Positions 6,646 through 13,566 of a stretch of 64,000 bases of DNA are shown here, one piece after another (position 1 is the first letter of the stretch; the number at the start of each line of letters is the position of its first letter). The notes below the pieces were generated by a model that was not told the DNA's origin, did not search any database, and saw only the letters and a program-made list of their open reading frames with translations. Origin of the DNA: a virus; IMG/VR virus record IMGVR_UViG_3300028024_000008, positions 1 to 64,000 of that record; one strand, 5' to 3'. The translations under genes were made by a program, and so were the position numbers.

Positions 6646-6845
6646 GCAGCCACCTCGGGCTTGAGCGCCTGCGCGGTGACGACGGCATCGCTCAGGATCT
6701 TGATAAGCTGCAGGGCATCCGGAACGTCGAGAAAGATCGTGAGATCTCGGCTAGCGGTAAGCTGGATGCGCGGCTCGCCCTGCCGGTTGAGATAGGTCTT
6801 CGCCTCGGTGATGCGCCCTTCGGCGCTCGTCATTGCGCTAATCAT
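6642..6845 (-). CDS. Small hypothetical protein
   Basis: A 67-residue protein, MISAMTSAEGRITEAKTYLN and onward, overlapping both neighbours by four bases. It has a beta-rich middle (EPRIQLTASRDLTIFLDVP) and a helical C-terminus (ALQLIKILSDAVVTAQAL). No family recognised. A second in-frame ATG four codons in could also serve as the start. Confidence 0.7.
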   Translation of the reverse strand: MISAMTSAEGRITEAKTYLNRQGEPRIQLTASRDLTIFLDVPDALQLIKILSDAVVTAQALKPEVAA

Positions 6846-7069
6846 GCGACGGCTCCCGCGGCTTCGACCCGCGCCAGGCGCTGCGCCTCGAGCCGGCGCG
6901 CCGCTTCCAGGGCCCGCGGCAGCTCATGCAGCAGGTTGGCGGTCTCTTCGATGCTGAGATGAAGCGCGAAGTGCCCGAGGCTTTCGAGCGCGACGCTGGC
7001 CGGCGATTGGAGGATCTGGCTGGCCCGGGCCATGACCGGCCCCGTTGTCTGGGTGGTGCAAGTCGCCAT
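6842..7069 (-). CDS. First gene of the left early operon, small hypothetical protein
   Basis: The product is 75 residues, MATCTTQTTGPVMARASQIL and onward, helical and rich in Ala/Leu/Glu. It is the promoter-proximal gene of the leftward operon, about 135 bases after the predicted start of transcription. The 5' region holds a strong hairpin (7106-7134), and GGGAGGG lies shortly before the ATG. In lambda the same position is taken by the antiterminator N. No arginine-rich N-like motif is visible here, so function stays unknown. Confidence 0.7.
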   Translation of the reverse strand: MATCTTQTTGPVMARASQILQSPASVALESLGHFALHLSIEETANLLHELPRALEAARRLEAQRLARVEAAGAVA

Positions 7070-7105
7070 TTTCCCGTTTCCCTCCCCCGTCCCTGTCCCC
7101 AGGGA

Positions 7106-7134
7106 CCCCGGCGCGGGGGATGGACGCGCCGGGG
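7106..7134 (-). promoter_or_regulatory. Strong hairpin in leader of left operon
   Basis: CCCCGGCGCG at 7106-7115 is perfectly complementary to CGCGCCGGGG at 7125-7134, giving a 10-bp GC stem with a 9-base loop. It lies in the untranslated leader between the predicted PL start and the first gene. There is no T-tract, so it is more likely an RNA-stability or antitermination element than a terminator. Confidence 0.6.
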
Positions 7135-7210
7135 CTGGGGACTTCAGTTCATGGTGACCTCGGGGGTAAGGCTGGTTTCCATGAAGCCGGCGCTTGACCG
7201 CCGGTGACCA

Positions 7211-7264
7211 ACAGTCGCGTCAAATCGCGATCCAGTCAAGCGAGAAATCGCGACATAACGCGAT
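7211..7264 (-). promoter_or_regulatory. Left early promoter with two repressor operators (PL/OL)
   Basis: On the minus strand TTGACT (7239-7234) and GACTGT (7216-7211) are separated by 17 bases. The spacer holds an operator, GTCGCG-N6-CGCGAT on the plus strand at 7214-7231. A second operator with perfect arms, ATCGCG-ACATAA-CGCGAT, is at 7247-7264 just upstream. The spacer is almost identical to that of the right promoter at 8464-8492, so both promoters should be silenced by the same repressor. Transcription would begin near 7204 and run left into 7069. Confidence 0.75.
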
Positions 7265-7438
7265 ATAGGGGAGGCGCGAGGCGGCCAAGGGACAGGAAAC
7301 GGTGCTCAATTCCCTGTGATAAAAGGGGAATGGCGCGCGCCATCGGCGCGAAAAATTTTCGCCACTCGCGCCTTTTCGCGCTCAGAGAAGGGGAAATAGG
7401 CGGGACGGGGAGCTCAACTCTCTCTCCGCCCCGGCACC
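7265..7438. other. Non-coding stretch between PL and repressor end, with palindromes
   Basis: No gene is supported here. It holds a 14-bp palindrome ATGGCGCGCGCCAT (7330-7343), an inverted repeat GCGAAAA-A-TTTTCGC (7348-7362), and a weak operator-like CTCGCG-N6-CGCGCT (7365-7382). Downstream of the repressor gene these may form its terminator or further protein-binding sites. Confidence 0.5.
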
Positions 7439-8407
7439 TCAAATCATGCGGAGATCGGTGATCTTATAGATGCCCACGACTTTCGCGCGGTCGATCTTGA
7501 CAGATTGTTCGGGGTTCAATTGGAGCAATTCGACATAGGTGTCCGTCTTGCGGACGAATTGCTTCACGATGGCCAGATGATCCTGCAGCTCGACGACGAC
7601 ATCGTCGCCCGCTCGCGCCGGCAGCCTCGGATCAAGGATAACCGTCTCGCCAGGCCGAAACCTTGGCAGCATGCTTTCGAAGGCAACGAGCAAACCTGCC
7701 GCTTTCTCGACGCCGGCTAGGCGCGCTGGCCGTTCGACATACATGACAGGATTTTGATAATCGATCTCCGCACCGTCGAAACTGCCCTTCACCGAGCCGA
7801 AGACCGGCAGATCGTTGGTGGCCATGTCCACCTCTCTCGTCAGGGTTAGATCAAAGTCTCCCCTGCGCATAATATGCTGAAATATATCAGATTTTGACGA
7901 ACTCCGTTCCATCGTATCCACATCCCCAAGATCTTGTTTGCGAAGATCAGAGGGCTCCAGGCCTAATAGACCGGCAAGTTTAATTCCCTCCTCTTCGGGT
8001 AGGACTGTGGACATGGAATTATTAATATATTCTCGCAAATAGGTTTCATGTCTCCCAATGCCGAGAGACAGGGTGTCGAGCTCGTAGCCGAGTGCCTCGG
8101 CTCGATCGGCGATCAATTTTCCTACGGCACTGGGCGGCATTGGCTGCGGCGCGCCATCGGCTGGCGCATCTTCGCCGAGCAATACATGCATCGGCACACC
8201 CTCGGACCTCGACAGCTTGTCATAGGTCTCCACCTGCATGCTCAGGGTTTTGCCCTTGAGGAAGTCCCGAACAGTCGACGCAGAGACCTTAGCCCGGACG
8301 CAAATAGCATTCTGGGAACCCCTTCCCGCCTTTCGCTGGACGGCGAAGAATTTCTTCAGGGCCAATCTGCGCTCTATCGCGCTAATTCCTCGATTCTTTT
8401 CGGGCAT
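7439..8407 (-). CDS. CI-like repressor with two HTH domains and S24/LexA-type C-terminus
   Basis: This 322-residue protein should maintain lysogeny by binding the TCGCG...CGCGA operators. Residues about 10-78 form a first helix-turn-helix (ICVRAKVSASTVRDFLKG). Residues about 92-155 look like a second (AVGKLIADRAEALG..., then GIKLAGLLGLEPSDL). Residues about 198-318 are a LexA/CI-type S24 domain. The likely nucleophile Ser245 lies in FESMLPRFRPGE and the general-base Lys282 in HLAIVKQF. A conserved PVFGSVKG segment near residue 201 may be the self-cleavage region. Two HTH units in one repressor are unusual. A -10-like TAAAAT sits five bases before the ATG, so the message may be leaderless. RecA-stimulated induction is inferred from the S24 fold. 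Confidence 0.9.
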   Translation of the reverse strand: MPEKNRGISAIERRLALKKFFAVQRKAGRGSQNAICVRAKVSASTVRDFLKGKTLSMQVETYDKLSRSEGVPMHVLLGEDAPADGAPQPMPPSAVGKLIADRAEALGYELDTLSLGIGRHETYLREYINNSMSTVLPEEEGIKLAGLLGLEPSDLRKQDLGDVDTMERSSSKSDIFQHIMRRGDFDLTLTREVDMATNDLPVFGSVKGSFDGAEIDYQNPVMYVERPARLAGVEKAAGLLVAFESMLPRFRPGETVILDPRLPARAGDDVVVELQDHLAIVKQFVRKTDTYVELLQLNPEQSVKIDRAKVVGIYKITDLRMI

Positions 8408-8412
8408 GTCGC

Positions 8413-8499
8413 ATTTTAACGTGGTTCGCGCTTTATCGCGTGCGCGAAGTAACGCGATTTAATTTGACAGCATCGCGATATGACGCGATTATGCGGGTC
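8413..8499. promoter_or_regulatory. Divergent control region: right promoter and three operators
   Basis: On the plus strand TTGACA (8464-8469) and GATTAT (8487-8492) are 17 bases apart, which is a near-ideal sigma-70 promoter. Three operators of form NNCGCG-N6-CGCGNN occur: 8425-8442, 8441-8458 and 8472-8489. The last (ATCGCG-ATATGA-CGCGAT) lies between -35 and -10. On the minus strand TAAAAT at 8418-8413 is the likely -10 for the repressor gene. Both predicted transcription starts fall within a base or two of the start codons at 8407 and 8500. This is a lambda OR-like switch. Confidence 0.8.
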
Positions 8500-8751
8500 A
8501 TGTTCATTGCCAAGTCCATTGAGAAGATCAGAGCGTTCCGTGTCAGCCGTGGCTGGACACTGAGCAAACTCGCTCGCGAAGCAGGACTTCGCGAGAGTTC
8601 CATTCGCGATCTCGACAGGGATAGCTGGAATCCCGAGAGCAAAACGCTGCGCAAGTTGGAGACGATCATTCCGTCGGACTTCCAGCCGTCTGCCGGCGAA
8701 GTCGCGATGGAGATCAGCGCTGTTTCTTCGTCGGAAGGGCCGGACCAATGA
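8500..8751 (+). CDS. Cro-like HTH protein
   Basis: The product has 83 residues from the ATG at 8500 (MFIAKSIEKIRAFRVSRGW). A helix-turn-helix spans about residues 7-45 (WTLSKLAREAGLRESSIRDL). It is the first gene right of the operators and mirrors the repressor, so it should be the lytic-side regulator. No ribosome site precedes 8500 or the in-frame ATG at 8491. The predicted transcription start is at about 8499-8500, so I take 8500 as a leaderless start. The end overlaps a convergent gene by 38 bases. Confidence 0.75.
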   Translation: MFIAKSIEKIRAFRVSRGWTLSKLAREAGLRESSIRDLDRDSWNPESKTLRKLETIIPSDFQPSAGEVAMEISAVSSSEGPDQ

Positions 8752-8965
8752 TCTCGTCGGCGGCGATGCGCATGTATTCACGTCCGCGCATCTCGTCGCT
8801 GGGCGCCCAGCCATTGCGAAATTGGAAGTTGTCGATTGAGTGCTCTACGCCCTGCGTGAAGGTCTTGGCAAATTTCGGGTTGCCATGGAAGGCATGGGCG
8901 AGAAGCTGCGTTAAGATGATCTGCGCCGCGAGGGCCTCAGCGCGCTCTTTGAATTTCCGCATCAT
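8714..8965 (-). CDS. Small hypothetical protein, convergent to cro-like gene
   Basis: An 83-residue product, MMRKFKERAEALAAQIILTQ and onward, has AGAGGAAA just before ATGATG at 8965. The sequence is plausible for a folded protein (HGNPKFAKTFTQGVEHSI, NFQFRNGWAPSDEM). It would be transcribed towards the repressor and overlaps the cro-like gene tail to tail. Coding status is moderately supported by the ribosome site and composition; the opposite frame (8748-9047) looks like its shadow. Confidence 0.5.
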   Translation of the reverse strand: MMRKFKERAEALAAQIILTQLLAHAFHGNPKFAKTFTQGVEHSIDNFQFRNGWAPSDEMRGREYMRIAADEIIGPALPTKKQR

Positions 8966-9193
8966 TTTCCTCTCCCTTCCGGCGGTTGCACTGCGAGCCC
9001 TGCTAGGCTCGCTCCCAAGCACCGCCGTTTTCCGAAGGGTGCTTTAATGGCTGCTTCAACAGTCATCCGCACCTCTATCGATCGGCAGGCGCTCCAACGC
9101 CGGCCGAATGCGCGTCCGCTTCGAGAACCGCGAGCCATTCCAAGACACCGAGCCCTCTCATCGCGTGAAAATCATGCGACGGAGAGAGCCGAA

Positions 9194-9574
9194 ATGTCCT
9201 ACCCCAATACCGGGAAAGTTTTACCGAACCCGCGGCAATGCCGTGACGAGCATCGCGCCCGCATCGCTGCCGCGCTCCGGCTTGCGCTGCAGAGCGGCCA
9301 CTGGACGAAAGAGCAGATCATCTCGACCGCTCATATCGACCGGAAGACACTCGACAACTGGCTGAACGGATATTGCGATCCGACCAGCTGGCGCATTGCC
9401 GAGGTCTCCAACCTGCTCGGTCCCTGGTTCTTCATGCACATCTTTGGCGGCGATGTTGGTCGCGCCATGTTTGACCGGTTGCAAGCGCGCGTTGCCGCAG
9501 CGCTCAGTCAGCAGAGCATGGAGGCGGACCTCCGCGAAATCGCCGCCCAGATCTTCGAGAGGAAGGTAGGGTAA
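9194..9574 (+). CDS. HTH-containing regulatory protein
   Basis: The product has 126 residues from the ATG at 9194 (MSYPNTGKVLPNPRQCRDEH), preceded by GGAGAGAG; the longer frame to 9047 has atypical composition. A helix-turn-helix covers about residues 25-60 (GHWTKEQIISTAHIDRKTLD and onward). The C-terminal half contains PWFFMHIFG and helical segments. Its position after the cro-like gene resembles that of a CII-type activator, but no specific family is recognised. Confidence 0.75.
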   Translation: MSYPNTGKVLPNPRQCRDEHRARIAAALRLALQSGHWTKEQIISTAHIDRKTLDNWLNGYCDPTSWRIAEVSNLLGPWFFMHIFGGDVGRAMFDRLQARVAAALSQQSMEADLREIAAQIFERKVG

Positions 9575-10329
9575 TGACTCCTCTCGCTCATCGAATCACG
9601 AACGAACTGATGCTGCCAATAAAGCGGCGCACATTCGTCGACAACTGCGGGTTGCTCGGTAAGCTCGATGACATTCACTGCTTTGAAGTCACTCCAGTTC
9701 TTGGGGTTGCAGCTAACCTAGCATTCAAGGTTGAGGAAGCGAGACGCGACACGGTTGGCATCTGCGACGACTTGCTATTTCTGCCGGCCCCTCGGACCTG
9801 GGTGGAATTTGAATCGCATGGGGGGCGCGCCGGCTTCCTTCTAGAGCAGAAAGAGACTCATACCGAAGTGCGCGCCGCCTTTCAGCATGATGATCGCTTT
9901 GAATCTGCTCCGCGCATCGATCACTTTTCGTCTCGGCCAATCGAGATGGATGCCTTTGGGTGGGGATTTGTCGCTGCAGTCCTGATGATGATTAATAGGC
10001 CGAAGATTTTTGGCCGTCGCCAGCATGATCCGCATCGTGGTCTTGCGCGAAAGCTGTTGGCTGGCCGCAGCATCTGCGGTCGGTTTCCTCTCCGCGCCTG
10101 GACAGAAATCATCCTTGAAGTCACGCCTCCGCGCGATGCTTCGAATGATGAGCCGTCAGAGACGCAGTTAACGGGGCAGCGCGCTCTCCATTTCGTGCGC
10201 GCCCATCTCGGCATTCGATGGGGTCAGCTCGTTTTGATTTCAGCTTGTTGGCGAGGAGATGCCTCCCTTGGCATCCGCCAGAGCAGATACCTCGTCGTCC
10301 CACCGAAATCCATGGAGGCATCAGCATGA
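9574..10329 (+). CDS. Conserved hypothetical phage protein
   Basis: The product is 251 residues, MTPLAHRITNELMLPIKRRT and onward. The ATG overlaps the previous stop as TAATG. Motifs include DDIHCFEVTPVL, LLFLPAPRTWVEFE, KIFGRRQHDPHRGLARKLL, FPLRAWTEIIL and LTGQRALHFVRAHLGIR. Proteins with this set occur widely in the early region of alphaproteobacterial phages; no function is established to my knowledge. The His/Arg-rich RRQHDPHRGLAR and the HFVRAHLRIR-like end suggest nucleic-acid contact, which is inference. Confidence 0.85.
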   Translation: MTPLAHRITNELMLPIKRRTFVDNCGLLGKLDDIHCFEVTPVLGVAANLAFKVEEARRDTVGICDDLLFLPAPRTWVEFESHGGRAGFLLEQKETHTEVRAAFQHDDRFESAPRIDHFSSRPIEMDAFGWGFVAAVLMMINRPKIFGRRQHDPHRGLARKLLAGRSICGRFPLRAWTEIILEVTPPRDASNDEPSETQLTGQRALHFVRAHLGIRWGQLVLISACWRGDASLGIRQSRYLVVPPKSMEASA

Positions 10330-10427
10330 GCGGCAAACCGGGCTTTCTCCCGAGCATCCGGATTAAGATTCCCTTCACCTCCTGGGTCATCACGCTCGCC
10401 GTGCCGGCCTGGATCAGCCGCATCTGA
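10326..10427 (+). CDS. 33-residue hydrophobic micro-protein
   Basis: The ATG at 10326 overlaps the previous stop (ATGA). The 33 residues begin MSGKPGFLPSIRIKIPF and continue into a hydrophobic SWVITLAVPAWISRI end. It is probably membrane-associated. Coupling to the gene before it is the main support. Confidence 0.5.
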   Translation: MSGKPGFLPSIRIKIPFTSWVITLAVPAWISRI

Positions 10428-10469
10428 TTTTCAGAAATCCAAGGGGGAAGCATCCGGTCCCCGACCATG

Positions 10470-10563
10470 ATGCGGCGATGTGGTCTGAGGACCCAGCGCC
10501 ACCGATGCCAAGCCGGTGGAAGGCCGGCAACCTTCTGTCAACCCATAGAAAGGAAAGCAGGAC
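10470..10563 (+). promoter_or_regulatory. Candidate SAM-I/IV-type riboswitch
   Basis: The non-coding leader of the next gene contains GGTCTGAG (10482-10489), ACCCAGCGCCACC, a 6-bp hairpin CCACCG (10499-10504)/CGGTGG (10514-10519), and then GGCCGGCAACCTTC. The order GGTC-TGAG, CCAGCG, hairpin, GGCCGGCAACC closely resembles the conserved core of SAM-IV and SAM-I/IV-variant riboswitches. The 5' GTCTG could pair with CAGGAC just before the ATG at 10564, which would mask the ribosome site when ligand is bound. The call is from remembered consensus, not a covariance search. Confidence 0.5.
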
Positions 10564-10839
10564 ATGTCCTGGTCTTATAACAAAACCGGTCGCGCCTCGA
10601 AGCTGGCCGAGGTCGTGAAAGATGGCTTCGCTTCAACTGGTGACTGCCCGGCCGGCAGCGCGGAGGAAGCGGCGAAGAATGCGCTTGGCGACGTCGCAGC
10701 GGCGCTTTGCGGCAGCCTCGCCGGTGACAAGGTCTGCGTGATCGAGGCCAGCGGCTCTGCCTGGAACAACCAGGACGGCACGGCGAACAGCCAGGCCTGC
10801 CAGTTCAAGTTCTCCACCGTCGGCGATTTCATCGAATAA
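10564..10839 (+). CDS. Conserved small protein behind candidate riboswitch
   Basis: The product is 91 residues, MSWSYNKTGRASKLAEVVKD and onward. Residues 1-55 are helical with two cysteines (DCPAGSAEEA, AALCGSLAG). The second half is beta-like (KVCVIEASGSAW...CQFKFSTVGDFIE). Similar MSWS...-type proteins are common in early regions of phages of alphaproteobacteria without known function. AAAGGAAAG precedes the ATG. It is the first gene after the candidate SAM riboswitch, so it or the following genes may relate to SAM use. Confidence 0.85.
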   Translation: MSWSYNKTGRASKLAEVVKDGFASTGDCPAGSAEEAAKNALGDVAAALCGSLAGDKVCVIEASGSAWNNQDGTANSQACQFKFSTVGDFIE

Positions 10840-10969
10840 CTGATCTTCGGGCGCGCGATCCGGCGGTCGATCGGCGGCCGACCGGGCATACCAAGCAGCG
10901 ATTGGGGCGCCCTGATTCATTTCCCGATCGCAGCAAGCCGCCGACCTATCCCTTTCTCAGGAGAGTCAT

Positions 10970-11638
10970 ATGGCCGCCAAACTGCCCAAGCCCAGGAGCA
11001 AGAAGTCCGCGACCACCACGCAACCGGAACCGGAAGCCAAATCCGCCAAGCCGACGGCTTCGGCCCAGCCGCCGGCGCCGAATGCGCTCAGCCCCAGCCA
11101 GATGAAGGAGTTCGCCAAGAAGGCAGTCCGGCTGGAGAAGAACTATCAGTCGACGCGTGAGCGCGCCCAAGCCGAGATCTCGAGCGAACTCGGCATCTAC
11201 CGCGCGCATCTGAAGGACTTCAAGAAGCAGGGTGGCAATCCGGACGATCTGACCTGGTACATCCAGATGCTGAAGCGCGACCCGGACGAGATCGCCCGCG
11301 AGACCAACCGGCGCAATGAACTGGCGAAGCTGATGGATCTGCCGCTCTTCGCCCATGTCGGCGTCATGAAGGACGGCCGCACCGTCGCCACGGCGATCGA
11401 GGACGCGAAGACTGGCCCTGCATCAACGATTGAGCAGATCGAGGCCGAGGGCTATGTCGCCGGCAAAGCGGCCAAGCCCATGTCGGTCTGCGAATATGCA
11501 GAAGAGACGCCCGAGCATGATGCATTTCTGGCGGGATGGAAGAAGGGCCAGGGCGAAAACGCTGGTGTCAAGGCGCTGCCGAATGGCGGCCGCAAGGCCA
11601 ACGGCAAAAACGGTGCGGCGGGAGCGATGGCGCACTGA
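10970..11638 (+). CDS. Rmf-like C-terminal domain protein with helical core
   Basis: This is a 222-residue protein. Residues 1-40 are Pro/Ala/Lys-rich and disordered. Residues about 44-125 form a helical region (MKEFAKKAVRLEKNYQSTRE, then TWYIQMLKRDPDEIA), reminiscent of GapR-type DUF2312 helices. Residues about 148-192 carry a ribosome-modulation-factor-like pattern, EGYVAGKA...PEHDAFLAGWKKGQG. The tail is Gly/Asn/Lys-rich. GGAGAG precedes the ATG. A GapR-like DNA-binding part joined to an Rmf-like part recurs in alphaproteobacterial phages. Binding of DNA or ribosomes is inferred from resemblance only. Confidence 0.8.
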   Translation: MAAKLPKPRSKKSATTTQPEPEAKSAKPTASAQPPAPNALSPSQMKEFAKKAVRLEKNYQSTRERAQAEISSELGIYRAHLKDFKKQGGNPDDLTWYIQMLKRDPDEIARETNRRNELAKLMDLPLFAHVGVMKDGRTVATAIEDAKTGPASTIEQIEAEGYVAGKAAKPMSVCEYAEETPEHDAFLAGWKKGQGENAGVKALPNGGRKANGKNGAAGAMAH

Positions 11639-11640
11639 TC

Positions 11641-12147
11641 ATGACCGACCGCAGGCTGGCATTCCTTGACATCGCGAAGTCCGCTGGCTGGGCGACCTCC
11701 AACGGTCGCGCCGACGTGCTTTTCGGCGTCAAGGAATTCCCGCGCGGTCAGCTCGCGACGACTGGCCAGGTCTTCCGCCTCTACCGGCAATGGCTCAGCG
11801 ACTTCATTGCCATACACAATCCCACCGATCTCGCCTTCGAAGCGCCGATGTTTGCCGGCAACGCGGGCGAGGTTGCCTATCTGCTGATCGGCATGGCGGC
11901 GATCACCGAAGAGTTCTGCAACGAGCGAGGCATACCCTGCTATCAGCAGACACCTGACGAGATCCGCAAGCATCTGCTCGGCTTTGCCCGGGGCAATGAC
12001 ATCAAGAGCCATGTCGGCTTCAAGCTGCGCCAGCTCGGTTACGATGTGGCTGATCACAATGCCGCCGATGCCTTGGCCGGCCTCATCTACATGCAGGACT
12101 GCTTTCTGCCGGAAACGGCCGCGATTCTCGCCGGAACGGCGCAATGA
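11641..12147 (+). CDS. RuvC-like Holliday-junction resolvase
   Basis: The product has 168 residues from the ATG at 11641, two bases after the previous stop. It has the RNase-H-like layout of RuvC: Asp10 in LAFLDIAKSAGWA, Glu67 in DLAFEAPMFAG, and a C-terminal DHNAADALAG with Asp138 and Asp143. These acidic residues would hold the catalytic metals. In phages such enzymes cut branched DNA before packaging. It fits with the RecT annealing protein in the left operon. The next gene overlaps by four bases. Confidence 0.88.
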   Translation: MTDRRLAFLDIAKSAGWATSNGRADVLFGVKEFPRGQLATTGQVFRLYRQWLSDFIAIHNPTDLAFEAPMFAGNAGEVAYLLIGMAAITEEFCNERGIPCYQQTPDEIRKHLLGFARGNDIKSHVGFKLRQLGYDVADHNAADALAGLIYMQDCFLPETAAILAGTAQ

Positions 12148-12350
12148 CGGCGGAACGCAACCCCGGCCCCGACTGCAGCCTCTTCGTCGGCGATCATGTC
12201 GTCCACATGGAAGGCTGGGAAGGCGCCGTCGAGGCGATCAGCATCCTCGCCGATGGTGCCATCGAGGTCAAAGTCTCCCGCGATACCGGCGGCACATGGA
12301 CCGGGCTTCGCGGCTATCTGCAATTCGATGGCCGCAACAAAGCGGCATAG
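12144..12350 (+). CDS. Small hypothetical protein
   Basis: A 68-residue protein, MTAERNPGPDCSLFVGDHVV and onward, whose ATG overlaps the resolvase stop. The middle is beta-rich (VHMEGWEGAVEAISIL, GAIEVKVSRDTGGTW), suggesting a small SH3-like barrel (KOW/Tudor-like); this is inference. No family recognised. Confidence 0.75.
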   Translation: MTAERNPGPDCSLFVGDHVVHMEGWEGAVEAISILADGAIEVKVSRDTGGTWTGLRGYLQFDGRNKAA

Positions 12351-12358
12351 GGGGCGAT

Positions 12359-12664
12359 ATGTTCAAGAATATTCTACTGGGCGCCGCGATGGCGATGGGC
12401 AGCTTCCTGCGCCTGCCGGCGACCCATCCGCACCATGATGACGGCCGGCATCGAGAGATCCCGGCGAGCCGTGTCCGGCGTCATTCACGCCGCAGCAAGC
12501 AGGCGCTGAACCAGAAGCCGGTCTTCCTGCGCGATGAATGGACCATCATGGTGGCACGGCTGACCAACTGGCAGCGCAATCAATGGGCCCGCGCCGGCTA
12601 TCCAGGTCTCGTCAAGCGCGATGTCACCAAGCTTCGTCTCTATGCGGATATGAGCCGTCGGTAA
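12359..12664 (+). CDS. Small basic protein with hydrophobic N-terminus
   Basis: The product is 101 residues from the ATG at 12359 (MFKNILLGAAMAMGSFLRLP), with GGGG five bases upstream. The first 20 residues are hydrophobic and may be a signal or anchor. The rest is very basic and His/Arg-rich (RVRRHSRRSKQ), ending WQRNQWARAGYPGLVK. No family recognised. Confidence 0.65.
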   Translation: MFKNILLGAAMAMGSFLRLPATHPHHDDGRHREIPASRVRRHSRRSKQALNQKPVFLRDEWTIMVARLTNWQRNQWARAGYPGLVKRDVTKLRLYADMSRR

Positions 12665-12687
12665 CAGATTGAGGGACAGGGGCAGAC

Positions 12688-13566
12688 ATGGGGCAAGCAG
12701 CGCGGGCGATCCAGGAACCGGTGACACAGCTTTCCCAGCTCGGTGAGCGGCCGCAGCTGGTCTGGCTGCCGATCGGCAAGCTCGAGACCGATCCTTCCTA
12801 TCAGCGCAGCATGGCCGGCCGCGTCAGCCAGAAGCTGATCCGTCACATTGCTCTCAATTTCACCTGGTCGCGCTTCCAGGTCCTGACCGTGACAGCGAAG
12901 CCAGGCGAGGGCTGGACCGTGCCGGGTTGGCTGATCATCGACGGCCAGCACAGGGCGGCGGCGGCGCTTCTCCGCGGCGACATCGCGGAATTGCCCTGCA
13001 TCATCCTCGATCTGCCGGACCGGGCCGCCCAAGCGCAGGCCTTCGTCGCCCTGAACCGCGACCGGGTCGCCATCAACCGGCTGCAGATGCATCATGCCGC
13101 CGCGGCGGCTGGTGATCCGGCTTCGATCCAGCTCAATGAGATCTGCGCCGCCGCCGGCATCGAGATCCCGCGCAACATCGTGCCGAAGGGGATCTTGAAA
13201 GCGCACCAGACCATGGCCGTCTCGACCCTGCAGCGCATCCTTCGCGAGCAGGGCGCCGAAACCATCCAGGGCGCCTTGAAGCTGACACGTCTCGCCTGGC
13301 CGAGCCGACCGTGCCCGGCGGATCTGATCGATAGCATCGCTTTCTTCATCTCGAACCAGCACGGCGAGTTCGACCTCGATCATCTGCTGATGATCCTGAA
13401 GCTGAGAATGCCGGATTCCTGGCTCGAGATCAGCCGGCGCCGGAAATATGAGGATAACTGCAAGATCACCCGCGCCGTGACGCTGTCGATCATGGCGACC
13501 TATAACGCCAAGGCTCCGGCGAATCTCGCGAAACTGAAGCTGGAGGTCGCCAATGCCGGCGCCTAG
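12688..13566 (+). CDS. ParB/Srx-fold protein
   Basis: The product is 292 residues, MGQAARAIQEPVTQLSQLGE and onward. Residues about 28-130 resemble the ParB/sulfiredoxin fold: IGKLETDPSYQRSM, then WLIIDGQHRAAAALLRGD. This fold binds nucleotides and, in ParB, loads on DNA. The C-terminal half is helical with no recognised HTH. There is no ParA partner, so plasmid-type partition is unlikely; phage ParB-like proteins are often found near replication genes and some have nuclease activity. The stop is overlapped by the next gene by 14 bases. Confidence 0.85.
   Translation: MGQAARAIQEPVTQLSQLGERPQLVWLPIGKLETDPSYQRSMAGRVSQKLIRHIALNFTWSRFQVLTVTAKPGEGWTVPGWLIIDGQHRAAAALLRGDIAELPCIILDLPDRAAQAQAFVALNRDRVAINRLQMHHAAAAAGDPASIQLNEICAAAGIEIPRNIVPKGILKAHQTMAVSTLQRILREQGAETIQGALKLTRLAWPSRPCPADLIDSIAFFISNQHGEFDLDHLLMILKLRMPDSWLEISRRRKYEDNCKITRAVTLSIMATYNAKAPANLAKLKLEVANAGA

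Noticed and set aside
7330-7343. A further repressor operator at the ATGGCGCGCGCCAT palindrome
   Set aside because: Its centre and spacing do not fit the 6-6-6 pattern of the other operators. It is kept only as an unexplained palindrome.
8748-9047. A 99-codon plus-strand ORF after the cro-like gene
   Set aside because: It overlaps the minus-strand gene 8714-8965, which has a better ribosome site and more protein-like sequence. It has no feature of its own.
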